64,000 bases of DNA from Nilaparvata lugens. Taxonomy: Eukaryota; Arthropoda; Insecta; Hemiptera; Delphacidae. The stretch lies in contig NC_052508.1 in assembly GCF_014356525.2 (NCBI RefSeq), forward strand, positions 52,634,442-52,698,441, in the 5' to 3' direction. Shown here piece after piece: positions 11,050 to 21,417 of this stretch. Each line of letters starts with the position of its first letter. The stretch's first letter is position 1. The position numbers were made by a program, and so were the translations under genes. The notes under the pieces were generated by a model, which was not told the DNA's origin, ran no database searches, and worked only from the letters and a program-made list of their open reading frames with translations.

Positions 11050-12786
11050 TTAGGATATGTGGATTAGGCTGCAGTAGAAAGATGCTAGTCTGCAAAGATG
11101 TGATTCAATGGGTAGGCTGTGATTATGAAGTGTTTGATAATTGGTGTAATTCACAACGTAGCTTTCAGTTAATTGAAATATTATTCTTTCCTCAAGCCCC
11201 CATCTAAATTTGATTTCGGTATTATTCAAGGTCCAATTCCGATTTGCAACTATCCGTTTTATCAAACTTGGTTTAAAACGAATGTGCCTGCGAAGTAGGT
11301 AGATCTCTTCAGCCAATGTTGTTCTTCCTTGTCGACCGGTGACATGCAGTTTGATATTTTTAAACCTTACATGCCGGTGATGTCTGTGGGTTCTTCTAAA
11401 TAATATTTTCCTTTCCTGCATGCCGGTGTAAAGTCTGTTTGATTTTAACCGGACATGACTGCGGTGATTGTAGGCCTTTCTTGATGATGTTCTCTCTTGC
11501 ATGCTAGTAGAAAGCTTGATGTAAGATTTTAACCTAATATGACAGTGGTGTAGATGAATTCTATTAGATGATTTTCTTCTTTGACGTCTTGTTTGTTGTT
11601 TTGATTCATGGGTTTTCAGTTTTGGTGGTGATTTTGATTTGTTGTGAATTTTTGTTTTATTTCTATTGTCTGGCGAACTATCTTCATGAGTATTGGTTTT
11701 ATCTGTTGCAGATGCTGTCTTCGGTGGAGGGACAGTGATGTGGGCAATCGGCGGTCCGGGCTGCTCTTCAACGTGGTGGGCAATGTCCTTGGACTCCTGG
11801 CGTCCGGCGCGCGGTGGTGCGGGCTGTTCTTCTACCTGATGGATGTCATCCTCAGCTTGGCAGGTGATGTCGTCCGGCTCGTCTTGGCATTCTGCGGGCG
11901 GTGGTATGGGCTGTCCCTCTACGCCATGAATGACGTCCTCAGCTTGGCGGGTGGTGTCGTCCGGCTCCTCTCGGCGTTCTGCGGGGTGCGGTGCGACCTC
12001 AGTCTTGACATTCTTGGTAGGTTGGTCCTCCATACACGTGTCATGTTCACTTGCCTGTTTTATGACCTCTCCTTCGAGTATGTCCGCTTTCGCATGCATG
12101 GGCTCGATCACTTGTCCAATATTGATTTTAATTGTCTGACGTTTCTCCTCGATTTGCCGTCCTAACATCCTGCTTCTTTCCGCTGCTTCCTTCAACTGTT
12201 GATCCAGTTTCTCAAAACCTTGTTCACTTGTTTTCCTCCACTGTTGGATTTCCTTCTTTAATTCTTCATTTGCTTTTTTGTTTTCTTTAATTATCTCTTC
12301 TTTTGCTTGTTTGTTTTCTTTAATTACTTCTTCTATTGCTTGTTTGACCTTAACCTCCTTTTCGAGTATGTTTATTTCCGCGTGCGTGGGCTCAGTCTCT
12401 GGTCCAATACTGATTTCCTTTGCATGACGCTTCTCTTCACTTTGCTGTGTTAACATCCTTCTTTTCTCTACTGCTTCCTTCCATCTTTGTTCCGGTTTTT
12501 TAGAACCTCGTTTACCTGTTTTCTGCATCTGTCGGGCTTCTTCAATTAGTTCGTCAATTGCTTGTGTGTTTCCTTCATATGCATTGTTTAATGCTTCCAG
12601 GATGATGCTCATCTCTAGCACAGGAAGGGTGGGGTTGTGGTCCTCAGTCGGTGGCGGAAACTCTGTGGTGTGAGGTGCGGGCGTCTGGGCCTCTGGAACG
12701 GTGGTACATGGGCGTTTCTCCCGCGCGACATCTTCCGTCTCTGAAATTGCTGATGTGGCCTCCAGGATGCGGTGTGTTTCTTCCAT
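11050..12786 (-). CDS. Repeat-built coiled-coil ORF of the LTR element (gag-position protein)
   Basis: A 578-residue ORF starting at ATG 12786 is the only long frame in the element and sits where gag would be. It has no CCHC knuckle, DSG protease motif or RT motif. Architecture in order: acidic/proline-rich N-terminus (1-60); long charged helical region (about 60-245) with K/E/Q heptad-like runs such as KEEIIKENKKANEELKKE and an internal duplication (residues 97-144 versus 192-241, both containing RMLxxQxEEKR); three proline/acid repeats of about 29 residues (268-346; motifs EPDD, QAED, QPxPP); a Lys/Ser-rich linker; and four basic repeats of about 28 residues (411-512; motif H(I/V)R(L/F)K). 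Coiled-coil self-assembly with an RNA-binding basic tail would suit a capsid-like role, but that is inference. An intact frame in a recent insertion argues it is functional for mobility or packaging. Confidence 0.65.
   Translation of the reverse strand: MEETHRILEATSAISETEDVAREKRPCTTVPEAQTPAPHTTEFPPPTEDHNPTLPVLEMSIILEALNNAYEGNTQAIDELIEEARQMQKTGKRGSKKPEQRWKEAVEKRRMLTQQSEEKRHAKEISIGPETEPTHAEINILEKEVKVKQAIEEVIKENKQAKEEIIKENKKANEELKKEIQQWRKTSEQGFEKLDQQLKEAAERSRMLGRQIEEKRQTIKINIGQVIEPMHAKADILEGEVIKQASEHDTCMEDQPTKNVKTEVAPHPAERREEPDDTTRQAEDVIHGVEGQPIPPPAECQDEPDDITCQAEDDIHQVEEQPAPPRAGRQESKDIAHHVEEQPGPPIAHITVPPPKTASATDKTNTHEDSSPDNRNKTKIHNKSKSPPKLKTHESKQQTRRQRRKSSNRIHLHHCHIRLKSYIKLSTSMQERTSSRKAYNHRSHVRLKSNRLYTGMQERKILFRRTHRHHRHVRFKNIKLHVTGRQGRTTLAEEIYLLRRHIRFKPSLIKRIVANRNWTLNNTEIKFRWGLEERIIFQLTESYVVNYTNYQTLHNHSLPIESHLCRLASFYCSLIHIS
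11251..11556 (-). repeat. Four ~85-90-bp tandem repeats inside the ORF (basic repeats)
   Basis: These correspond to residues 411-512. Successive units carry CHIRLKS, SHVRLKS, RHVRFKN and RHIRFKP, and the first two also share MQER. At DNA level the units share blocks such as gcatgccggtg and gattttaacc on the plus strand. Confidence 0.7.
11749..11985 (-). repeat. Three tandem repeats inside the ORF (Pro/acidic repeats)
   Basis: Residues 268-296, 297-325 and 326-346. The first two units are both 29 residues with PAE-x4-EPDD-x3-QAED and a QPxPP ending. The third is shortened to 21 residues. Confidence 0.7.
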
Positions 12787-13604
12787 AATTTATTGGATGA
12801 TACAATGATGTAAGTGCAGTGAAACGTCCGCGAATACGTGAGGTTATGTGAAAGATTACAAATGAATGATGATCAAAAGTTGAGATAGTGTAAAAAATTC
12901 GTTCAATGAAAAAATACAAAAGTGTGATTCAATAATATGTTCAGTGATGAAGTGAATCAAATTAGCAATATCGTTAACATAAAATGATAACAACATAAAG
13001 GATACACAGTGGATAATTATGCGATAACGAAGGTACGTCTCTTATAATTTATTATTACTATTATTATAAATATTTTACTCTTATAATTTCTTGCCGCAAT
13101 TCTATATATAGGGCTAGTATTCTTTGCAAAATTTTATATAAAAGCAGCAGTGTTCTGTTTGAATTATTCCGCAATATATCCGTGATTTAATTTTACTTCC
13201 CTCTTTATGCTTTAAAAAATTTTTTAAAATGTAGATAACTTCAATCCTCTTTTCCATAAATTTTTTATAAATTGTTTTAATATAGACCTAATGTTCATAA
13301 AATAATATGACTTTTCTTATGGTATTTCTTATACCTATGACTTATGATATGACCAATTTTCGAATAACACAATAATGAAATTCTGAGTTCGATTTTTTCT
13401 CTAAAAATTCATCAATCGATAAATTTCTTTTCTGTTCAAAAATTGGGTATGGTACGTCTTGTTATTTTATACAACAGTGAACAGTTAATATTAAATTTGA
13501 AGAAATTCACAACCATGAATTTTTCAAAAAATTTTCCCGTTGTCAGCGCTATAGTATACTGAGCAACTAAATAATCCTCGTAGTCGATTATCCACCTCTT
13601 CAAT
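12787..13604 (-). other. 5' leader of the non-autonomous element
   Basis: This is 818 bp between the primer-binding site and the ORF start, read right to left. It is AT-rich and has no long frame. Packaging or translation signals would be expected here by analogy with other LTR elements, but none can be identified by eye. Confidence 0.55.
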
Positions 13605-13622
13605 GCCCCACGTTGGGCGCCA
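13605..13622 (-). promoter_or_regulatory. Primer-binding site, tRNA-Lys type
   Basis: On the minus strand this reads TGGCGCCCAACGTGGGGC, the 18-nt complement of a tRNA-Lys 3' end used by many reverse-transcribing elements. It lies 5 nt (TGATT) downstream of the 5' LTR end, the expected position for minus-strand primer binding, and fixes the element's orientation. Confidence 0.9.
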
Positions 13623-13627
13623 AATCA

Positions 13628-16092
13628 TGTAGTGCTGTATTTTACTCGCCTCACATATGTAGGGTGATTTGCCAAATCATGTAGTGCTGTATTTAAATGC
13701 CTCACGTTGGGCCGGCAAATCATGTGGTGCGTTTTTTAAAGGCCTCACACATGTAGAGTGAATCTTGTGCTGAATCAATGGTGTAGAGACTATAAATTTT
13801 GCAATTGCGTGTGTGGACGCTGAGTGTACACCAGACTGATTGACTCACTACAAGATTCAATACAATTGTCGGAATCGCGGGAGGCCTAAACGCTCACTCA
13901 CCCTTGATTCTTCTAATGACAGATTGTATAATGATGAAATTTTTATAAGTAGTGTAGCGGACGCTAAACACTGAATACGGATATCTTAAAATTATTACCT
14001 GTGAAGAATGAGCATACAAAATCATACAGGTCGAGCAAAAATCCCGATGTAGATAATTTACGGGACTGCGTCTCTAATAAGTTCTGAAGGATTAAAATAC
14101 GGTATTTGGACCAAATATCGTTCAGAATATACTTTGAGAACAGAGTCTTGTCGGGTTTTAAGCTCTATTGTAGGAATTATATGATCTCTGGCTGCATCTG
14201 CTGTACAATTGATGTGTTCGCTCCTAAGTCGAGGTTGGTAACAGATAAAAGCTGATATATGAGCAGGTAAGGACAAAGAATAAATATCTCGATCTGACCC
14301 CACTCCTTACATCCACTTAGACCTGTTCCAATATCCAGCTTAATTCAATTATTTCAATGATCGTATTCGATCGGTTCTTGATGATATAGAACGTATCAGA
14401 CACAATAATTGACAGGCTTAAGAAATAATCGAACTCAGAAAACGAATTAACAAAACTTCGGAATTTGATTTACAGATCGATAATAATTTAGCATTGACAA
14501 AAAGAGTTAAAAATGTTCTTGTGCTTGCATGATACCATGCGTGATTCGACAGAATTTTACAATTGATAAAGTTTAACAATTTTGAAAAAATAGTAAAAAA
14601 TGAATTATAAAATATTTTTAAAATGCTCGGGGTCGTGGTTCTGGCAGCGGAGGATAGCTAATCAACTACAAATTCTTAGAAATGCTACATGAATAAATTC
14701 TAGGCTCTTAAATGCTAAAGCGCTTGTCGGCGTGGCCAATAATTTAACGAAGAAAATTTTATATCTTTCTGCACTGAAATATTTTCGAAGCGTAGATTGG
14801 GGCCCCTTTAAACTTATAACTCACGTGAAATTCCTTGGCGGTCGTGGTTTTCTTCTTTAGATCAAAAATCGTTTGATCGGCAGCAATCCAGGCTTCGGTT
14901 TCAGCACGTGGGGAATTTTAATTAAAATATCTCCTTCACCAAATTAATTAAGGGATAATTTACTTTAAACTTTTAGTTTATCGATTGATGAATATAAATT
15001 TACAAATAACACATAGATCGGCCTAAAAATATTGGCTCACAAATAAAACATATAAAATTGAACAAGAATTTTTTACGAATAGGTCTTGGTAACTATAAAG
15101 AGATCTGAACGGTGAGGATTTCAAAAGGGAAGTGCTGTCTTTTCTCTCAGCTTCTTGGCTAGACCTTTCTTCTGAGAATCTCGATGTAATAATTTGCATG
15201 AAAATTTGCCATTGGTAGAACGATTGTGACGTAGACATGACGTCAGTGGCAAGTAGTAGAATATAATTCCTTTAATTACAATAATAATTCAATTTATGTA
15301 ATTCTTAAAACTGCTTAATCTTCTAGACATAGTTCCTCTCATACAATGTACATGTGCTAGCATATATGATAAGGCAGGGTTGTTGTCTGATAGTAGATTA
15401 ACATGTGTTGCTTTCAAACGATCACCTTTTTGGTGCTATTTCTATGCACTATGATTGGCTTAGGCTTGCCAAAGAGATTTAATTACCATGTGGTTCAGTT
15501 GAATTAATCATTAATAAATTAATATTCTTATACAATTTTTATTATGTTTGAGACTGTTATAATTAATTTCTGCCGTTTTATCAATAATATACTGTTCATG
15601 CTATGACCTAGTTAGTTACAATAAGACCTGACATATAATATAATTCTTAAATAATAAATAATTTCATCGATAATACATACATTTTATTTTTTATTCGAAA
15701 TTCTTGGTCCTTTATTGATAGTTTTATAATTTTTAGGAATGATATTATACCTTGCATGAAAACCGGCATGACATTTGACAATACTTTGAATCAGTCAGCT
15801 GTGTTCAGGCTGCTTTAAAAACATCTGATCGATAGTAAACAAAGTGTAACCTCAAAATCAATGAGCAATTCATAAATAATTTGTGCTTTATTTGCAGAAT
15901 AATTATAATTTTATTGAATAATTTTTCTAGAAAATGTTCAGTACAGAACGGTACTCTTATCTAATATACAGTTACTGATAAGTAAGCTTTATCGCTTGGT
16001 CGCTAACTATTCCTTTAGCAAATTCTTTCATTTTAAAAGGTAATCACAATTTTTCTCTCTTCTCATGAGGTCTATTTAAAAAATTCATCACA
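13628..16092 (-). repeat. 5' LTR of the non-autonomous element (2465 bp)
   Basis: This is a near-identical partner of 7330-9796. I see about seven substitutions (for example cgctcggtc versus cgcttggtc near 15995) and two one-base length differences (near 14178 and 15645). The promoter and polyadenylation signals should lie here but were not resolved. The three PBS-like tandem units lie at 13628-13764. Confidence 0.88.
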
Positions 16093-16189
16093 GTATGAAC
16101 TATGAATATTTATTATAATTTCTTCTTTCGTAATAATTTTTATATACTTTTGTAGGTACTCTAGAGCGGAGCTCGGTGCCCCGATATTT
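16093..16189 (+). repeat. Interspersed repeat, 3' part after the LTR insertion
   Basis: It resumes with GTAT (target duplication) and tatgaatatttattataatt, matching 43443-43526. It ends with the family tail gagcggagctcggtgccccg followed by atattt. The tail can form a small GAGC/GCTC hairpin. Confidence 0.75.
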
Positions 16190-16361
16190 ATCATGAATTG
16201 GAATAGGTTGTCACTGATGTTGTGTTGTTGGTAGTATTTACTTTTTAACATTACAGGAGTAAATAGCACAAGTCGAACAAAATGTATCTTTAAATGGTTT
16301 GGTTTTTGGAATAAAGATATCATCTGAACAAGTACATTTTGTAAATTCTATCTATTAATAC

Positions 16362-16791
16362 CAAATATCGGGGCACCGAGCTTTGCTCGTTATTTATTCA
16401 TTGATAAACAGATTTATTTCATTGATAATCATTTCTTTAAAATGATTGGGGAAGTACTAACAGACACAGCCCAAAATTGTTACTTACCCGAATTTTGATT
16501 TATTCACTACGAAAAATATATTTCGTCTGTGATTTATTCACAGACGAAATCATCATTTGTTTTTCCAAGGATGAATTATCCTCTTCATGTCCTTCAGAGA
16601 GTTTTCTCAGGGATGAGACCTAGTGCAATCGAATTTTGATATCATAAACCTACTATATTCCGAATTTCGTGAAAATCGTTAGAGCCGTTTCCGAGATCCG
16701 CTGAACATAAATAACCAGATAGCCAGATAACCAGATATAGAAATAGAAAAATATAAACAGATATACATAAATTGCTCGCTATTATAATAGG
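16362..16791 (-). repeat. Interspersed repeat, inverted copy
   Basis: Read on the minus strand it starts cctattataatagcgagcaa, includes gcggatctcggaaacggctc and the block tccttggaaaaac, and ends with the tail gagcaaagctcggtgccccg followed by atattt. These are the same head and tail as the copies at 6705/16189 and 42891-43526. Its central part (about 16390-16490) carries a decayed LINE-like tail (caatgaaataa... and ttttgggctgtg on the minus strand). Confidence 0.7.
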
Positions 16792-17047
16792 ATAACAACT
16801 TATAGTCCAGTCAGATGGTCGTTTTTCAGGAAACAGCCCCGAAATAATTTTTTTCGATGGTTCTATATATATTTTGGGGCGCTGAATTCTAATCTGAAAT
16901 TTGCTGACACACCAGAAGGCGACTTCACCCCAAAATTTTCGATTTTTTCAAGTTTTCCATTTAACCTCGAGAACCTTGAATTTTTCGAGAAAAAGCATTC
17001 TCTATATAATATTAAAGATAATAAATTTCCAATGAATTGAGTGGTCT

Positions 17048-17312
17048 AAAACAGAAGTATATTTCATGGGAGTGAAAAGAGGAGAAAATTCATCACAACC
17101 TCGACCACTTTTTGGATTTTGCATCTGAAGTGTTCCACAAGATACGCAACGTTGCATATGCGAGACTGTGAGAATGGGGAAAATATCACAAATTTCTCGA
17201 ACATTCAAAGTTGCGTATCTTGTGGAACACTCCAGATGCAAAATCCAAAAAGTGGTCGAGGTTGTGATGAATTTTCTCCTCTTTTCACTCCCATGAAATA
17301 TACTCCTGTTTT
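17048..17312. repeat. Long hairpin: 103-bp arms, 59-nt spacer
   Basis: Left arm 17048-17150 and right arm 17210-17312 are reverse complements at 101 of 103 positions. Both mismatches (aaaacagAag/aaaacagGag and catctgAag/catctgGag) become G-U pairs in a minus-strand transcript, which would then be fully paired. The frames read across this region on both strands share the same peptide because of the palindrome and are not genes. It lies inside the hAT-like element. A foldback transposon or hairpin-RNA source are both possible. Confidence 0.85.
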
Positions 17313-17969
17313 CAATACCGTTCAAAAGTTACAGCCAATTGAATGATGACCTTTATTTTCTCATTTTTCTTGCGATTTTACTGTTAATTAAGAGTCTCTA
17401 AAATGAGTACAATGCATGATAGAAACTTGCGATTGGTCTTAAATGAGAGAAAATTTCATGCTCTATAAGCTGAGTTACCCTAAATTGATCTTGCATTACT
17501 GTTTATATCGAAAAGCTGTCGAGACTGTGAAAATGAGAAAAATATCGCATATTTCTTGCAACAGCAAGGAAACTCAAACACAGGAACATTAAAAATTAAA
17601 ATGAAGCAAAGGAAATCAGAATAATAGTGTATGATGAAGTTATAATTTATTTTTGTCAAAGATTCACCTTCAAACTCATAGGCTTAAAATTACTAAAATT
17701 CCTGCATACAAAATATTATCAATTGTGCTTATGCTTTATATTGAGTTACACTTAGCAAAATATAACATTGTAAAGGTGGGAAAAATTAACTACATTAGGA
17801 TATCTCTATTTAATACCTTGATTTTTTAATCATAATTCAAAATTTTGACATAAAATATACAAAAAATCATGCCCCCCCCCAAAAATGTTGATGGCGCAAA
17901 TTGCGCCATGCCCCCCCCCTTGTGGGCACCCCTGTTCAAATGTCTTAACCAAGGTTGGTGAAACCGGGC

Positions 17970-19314
17970 ATCAGACTTCAATCGTAGACTACATTTTTGT
18001 ACAATTATATAGAATAGCAGAGCAATTGTAATACCGAATGTTGTTCGAGCACTAGTTCATCCTTTTTTATTGAGTAGTACGGTTATCAGAAGTGTTTTTT
18101 CAATGATTATTGTACCTCGAATCACTCATTATTGGATTATATGCAAATTTAAAAATCAATTACCCAACAGATTCACTTTCACCCCAATTATTGCTACCGA
18201 AATGCTCTTATTTATTTGAATCATCACTGTTTGAAGAAACAACTTTTTTCTAAATCCTCATACAATCTACTGGGCAATATAAGAAGAGGGTGAAAGTCCG
18301 ATTCCACTGTTGAGTTGGAAAATGAACATAATATTCATTAATTAACATAATGTATATTACCCAATTTTCATTTAACCATCTATATGCATTCCATTTATAA
18401 AAACTGTTCCGTTCTTGAGAGAGGCAAGAGCATCATCATCTATACATTCATGTTGGTCTGTCTGCATAGATTGAATCCAAATCGTTGATGTTCATCATCA
18501 CGAATACTGGCAGTATTAATTGAATATATACTGTATATATCACGACGAAAACTGTGCCCTTGAGGAATTGGAGTGAGTCCACATCCTCGAAACGTTATTG
18601 TTCCGATATTGCCGAATGCATAAAACATGCTACTTCCATATGGATTATTCCTACCCATATTGCAGTCATCACTTTCCGCACTGAATACATTGATTGAAAA
18701 TTAATGTCAATAATTCATGATCACAAAGCGATCGCTGAACGCGGCTACGTGAACATAATCATTCATGAGAATTCTGGTGATTTCAGTTCTCAGTTTTTTA
18801 AGGGGTGTTCGTGAGGTATTGACTTTTTATAGTTCCGTGGTCCACGTGACGATGGTTCATGAATATCACATCGATCCTATTCGTGGATGAACTAAGAATT
18901 CCACAATGTTGTTTATTTTTAGTAACATTTTTTTATCTGTTCAATTGTAGAATTTTATTAAGTAATATAGAAACAGAGGACTATCACTAGATCACTCTGC
19001 ATGTCACCCTTCCACTCAATTTATTAATACTTCACTAACTCATTCAATACAGAATATTATTCTGAGAATCATGCCTAAAGAGATACTCAATGAAAATCCA
19101 AATTAGAAAAGTTAGAAAGTCAGTATAGGTTAGTTATTTCAATCATAACAATATTTATCTTTTGTTGATGAAATATGGATGGTATATATCGAACTGGATT
19201 TAGTAAAACAAGGTCTTCGCATTATTCTGATTAGAGAAGATACCAATGATTTCGAGATGGTAACAGTAACGTAATGACTAAACCAAATTTCTGCCTCATT
19301 CTAATAGCATTTCT
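17970..19314. other. Non-coding stretch, nothing recognised
   Basis: AT-rich sequence with short random frames. No repeat termini or splice-bounded frame was convincing. Confidence 0.45.
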
Positions 19315-19620
19315 ACTTTTATAATATTTTTTTCAAATATCCAATGAAAGCTATGCAAATTTAGAACTAAGGACTTCTGCTACTTCAAATATTGACCGAA
19401 AAAGTTTCCCCAAACCCAGACTTGTTGTCTTTGTGAGGAATATCCACTATTAATATTTTTGTCTCAGCTGCTGAATTTACTTATTTTGTGAATGAAGATT
19501 ATTTGATTTGAAATAATAACTTGAGGAAATCTGAAGAATGAATGGAATAACTAAGTAGCAGAAGTCCTTAGTTCTATTTATAAAGCTTTCATAGGATATT
19601 TGCAATACTTATTATAGAAC
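19315..19620. repeat. Foldback repeat, ~70-bp arms
   Basis: The left arm (around 19315-19386) contains agaactaaggacttctgcta and the right arm (19551-19620) contains its inverse, tagcagaagtccttagttct. The outer arms (caaatatccaatgaaagct / agctttcataggatatttg) also match in inverse with small differences. The loop is about 165 nt. It is probably a decayed MITE. Confidence 0.75.
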
Positions 19621-20714
19621 AAATAATATCCCAGCAGTTAGTTGAACTGCAATTTCTATAATATCTTCCATCTCTAATAACATAGTCATTTCTTGTTGAG
19701 AATCACTAGATAAAATTGTTGAACCTCACTGAATAACCTTGCTTTAATTTCTTTTTGTCGATAGAATAGTGTTAAATAAGCCAAAAACTCTGTCGCAATC
19801 CCTGATAGAACTCTGTGAGTTTGACTTTAAACTTGACAGATGTTGCATCGGGATCGACAATCAGCTCAGGGAACTTGGGGATGTATGTAATGGCATTCCC
19901 TAGCAACTGTCAACCCCTCTATGGATGTACTCATGAATACATTGCGCAGCATTATTCCTTTTGGGAGCAGAGGGAAGGATGGTTTCCACCCTTATCGATC
20001 CCTTGAAAGGGCACACTGTCATCCAAGGCGCATGCTCCAATCTGACAGTGCCCTACGCCAATCCCATTGTCCCTTCCACTAATATTCCCTGAAATACTGT
20101 TACCAGACTGTAGCCTCAAATTTGCTTTATATCTCGCTATAATGTGAAAATTAGCTTCTAAGTTTCTTATTACTGGAAAATATCTCACTTCTCCATTGAT
20201 TCGGATTCAGTTGTAATTGCCTGCTCTAATTTAGTACAAGATAGATTATACTATTCAGGCAAATCCTATACGTAGATATTTTATACAAGATACCCGAATT
20301 ATATCCATTCAATTTCTTTAAAGCCCGTTGTATTATTTTGGCATCATGACTGTAAATATTGTTTTCATTCTCTTGATCACTTCTTTTCTACTCACATCCA
20401 TGTCCTCATTTTCCAGGATAAACAATAGAATAATGCATTCCTAGTGGGGTGAGATCCAAATTGGTTGGAGTTTAAATTTTTGAAAAGCTGATGAGAATAA
20501 GAACATTAAAATTACTAATAGTTCAAGTATTGAAGTATTACTGATAAGGTAGTGTAATTACATTTATAATGCCATTATAATGGTTTTTTCAAAGACTTCG
20601 CTTTTCGGAGGTTGAAAGTGTTTTGATAAATTTACATCATTAAACATTATGACGTGTCTTACGAGAGATTCTTCAACAATTTCTCGTACGCTGATATTAT
20701 TAGTGTTTTCTATT

Positions 20715-20875
20715 GCCCGGTTTCACCAAGCTTGGTCAAGGCATTTGAACAAGATCAAATCAGGTACGGTTCACAACGATTAGTGCACTGGAAGATATAA
20801 TTTCTAAGTCGATGGTTACCATCAATAATTCCAGATCGCTCTTGTAAAGAGTACCTGGATTTGGTGAAACTGGGC
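20715..20875. mobile_element. MITE, GCCCGGTTTCACCAA family, intact
   Basis: The left end GCCCGGTTTCACCAAG and inverted right end GCCCAGTTTCACCAAATC match over 15 bp with one difference. Length is 161 bp. It is the same family as the MITE split at 5827-17969. No transposase is encoded. No clear target duplication is seen. Confidence 0.75.
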
Positions 20876-21417
20876 ATATCAGTAGGCCTATTCTCATAGA
20901 GAAAAGATTTCATAAGCAAGGTACCTAGAATACAATGTATCCAATCAATGTATTCCAGGTACATTGGTATTATTTCTCGATCTGTGTTCAATGTGCTAAT
21001 GATATAAAATTTGATGATTATCATGTGATCTGTGTTCATGATAAATTTTCCAGCTGTGAATCATGTTATCTAGGATAACAAAAATAGTTCTGCCACAGGC
21101 TGTTGATTTTACACTGATCTTTATTTTATTTCAAAAACTTATTGTACTAATATTTTGGGGTTATGCATTCAAAGTAACATATATCAGAAATTATCTCTCA
21201 TTTTATATATATTTTGATTGCCATTCTTCTTACTTTTTAAACTCCAATAACTACACTTTTACAAAAACAATTTAGTGATAGATTCTCGTGAAAAATGAAT
21301 ATTAAAATAATATCAATAGGACAAAGATCATAAATATCTAATGTGACATGCAACTATTGGAAGGAATGTGAAGAACAAGGAATAGTTTTCAAATTTCAAC
21401 GTTATTTGAAGAGGATG

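Larger units (their letters stand above)
7330..16092 (-). mobile_element. Complete non-autonomous LTR retrotransposon, 8.76 kb
   Basis: Two direct repeats of 2467 and 2465 bp flank a 3.83-kb interior. The ends are TG...CA type, with a 4-bp GTAT target duplication. A primer-binding site complementary to a tRNA-Lys 3' end lies 5 nt inside the right-hand LTR, on the minus strand, so the element reads right to left. The interior has one long ORF (12786 down to 11050) and no protease, reverse transcriptase or integrase, so it must be mobilised in trans. I count about seven substitutions and two single-base indels between LTRs (~0.3%), indicating recent insertion. The 4-bp duplication and tRNA-Lys priming are compatible with Ty3/gypsy, but the superfamily is not proven without pol. 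Confidence 0.88.
5946..17934. mobile_element. hAT-like non-autonomous element carrying nested insertions
   Basis: The terminal inverted repeat CAGGGGTGCCCA (12 bp exact) is present at 5946 and, inverted, at 17923-17934, flanked by the exact 8-bp duplication TTCAAATG. Subterminal C-runs and GGCGCA / TTGCGCCAT motifs occur at both ends (5975-6050 and 17870-17920). No hAT transposase frame is visible. The interior now contains a MITE (6116-6278), interspersed repeats, an LTR retrotransposon (7330-16092) and a long hairpin (17048-17312). Without the LTR element the length is about 3.2 kb. The 12-bp ends plus 8-bp duplication make the hAT call strong. The original interior content cannot be reconstructed. 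Confidence 0.8.
5827..17969. mobile_element. MITE split by nested insertion (outer shell of nest)
   Basis: The left half (5827-5945) starts GCCCG and the right half (17943-17969) ends CGGGC. Removing the hAT-like insertion and one copy of its 8-bp duplication leaves about 146 bp. That size is close to the intact GCCCGGTTTCACCAA MITE of 161 bp at 20715-20875, and the right end (ttggtgaaaccgggc) shares its terminal sequence. The left terminus (GCCCGTTCGGCGGC) has diverged after the first five bases. Confidence 0.65.

Noticed and set aside
11644..12165. 173-codon plus-strand frame
   Set aside because: It is the antisense shadow of the 578-residue minus-strand ORF in its Pro/acidic repeats. Its Cys/Trp/Leu-rich composition has no motif, and it lies opposite the element's transcription.
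12644..12919. 91-codon minus frame overlapping the start of the LTR-element ORF
   Set aside because: It is in another frame of the same strand, overlaps the long ORF, and has no repeats or motifs.
17002..17346. Two frames of 107 and 75 codons on opposite strands sharing the same peptide
   Set aside because: Both are produced by the 103-bp-arm palindrome; identical peptides from both strands are a consequence of the inverted repeat.
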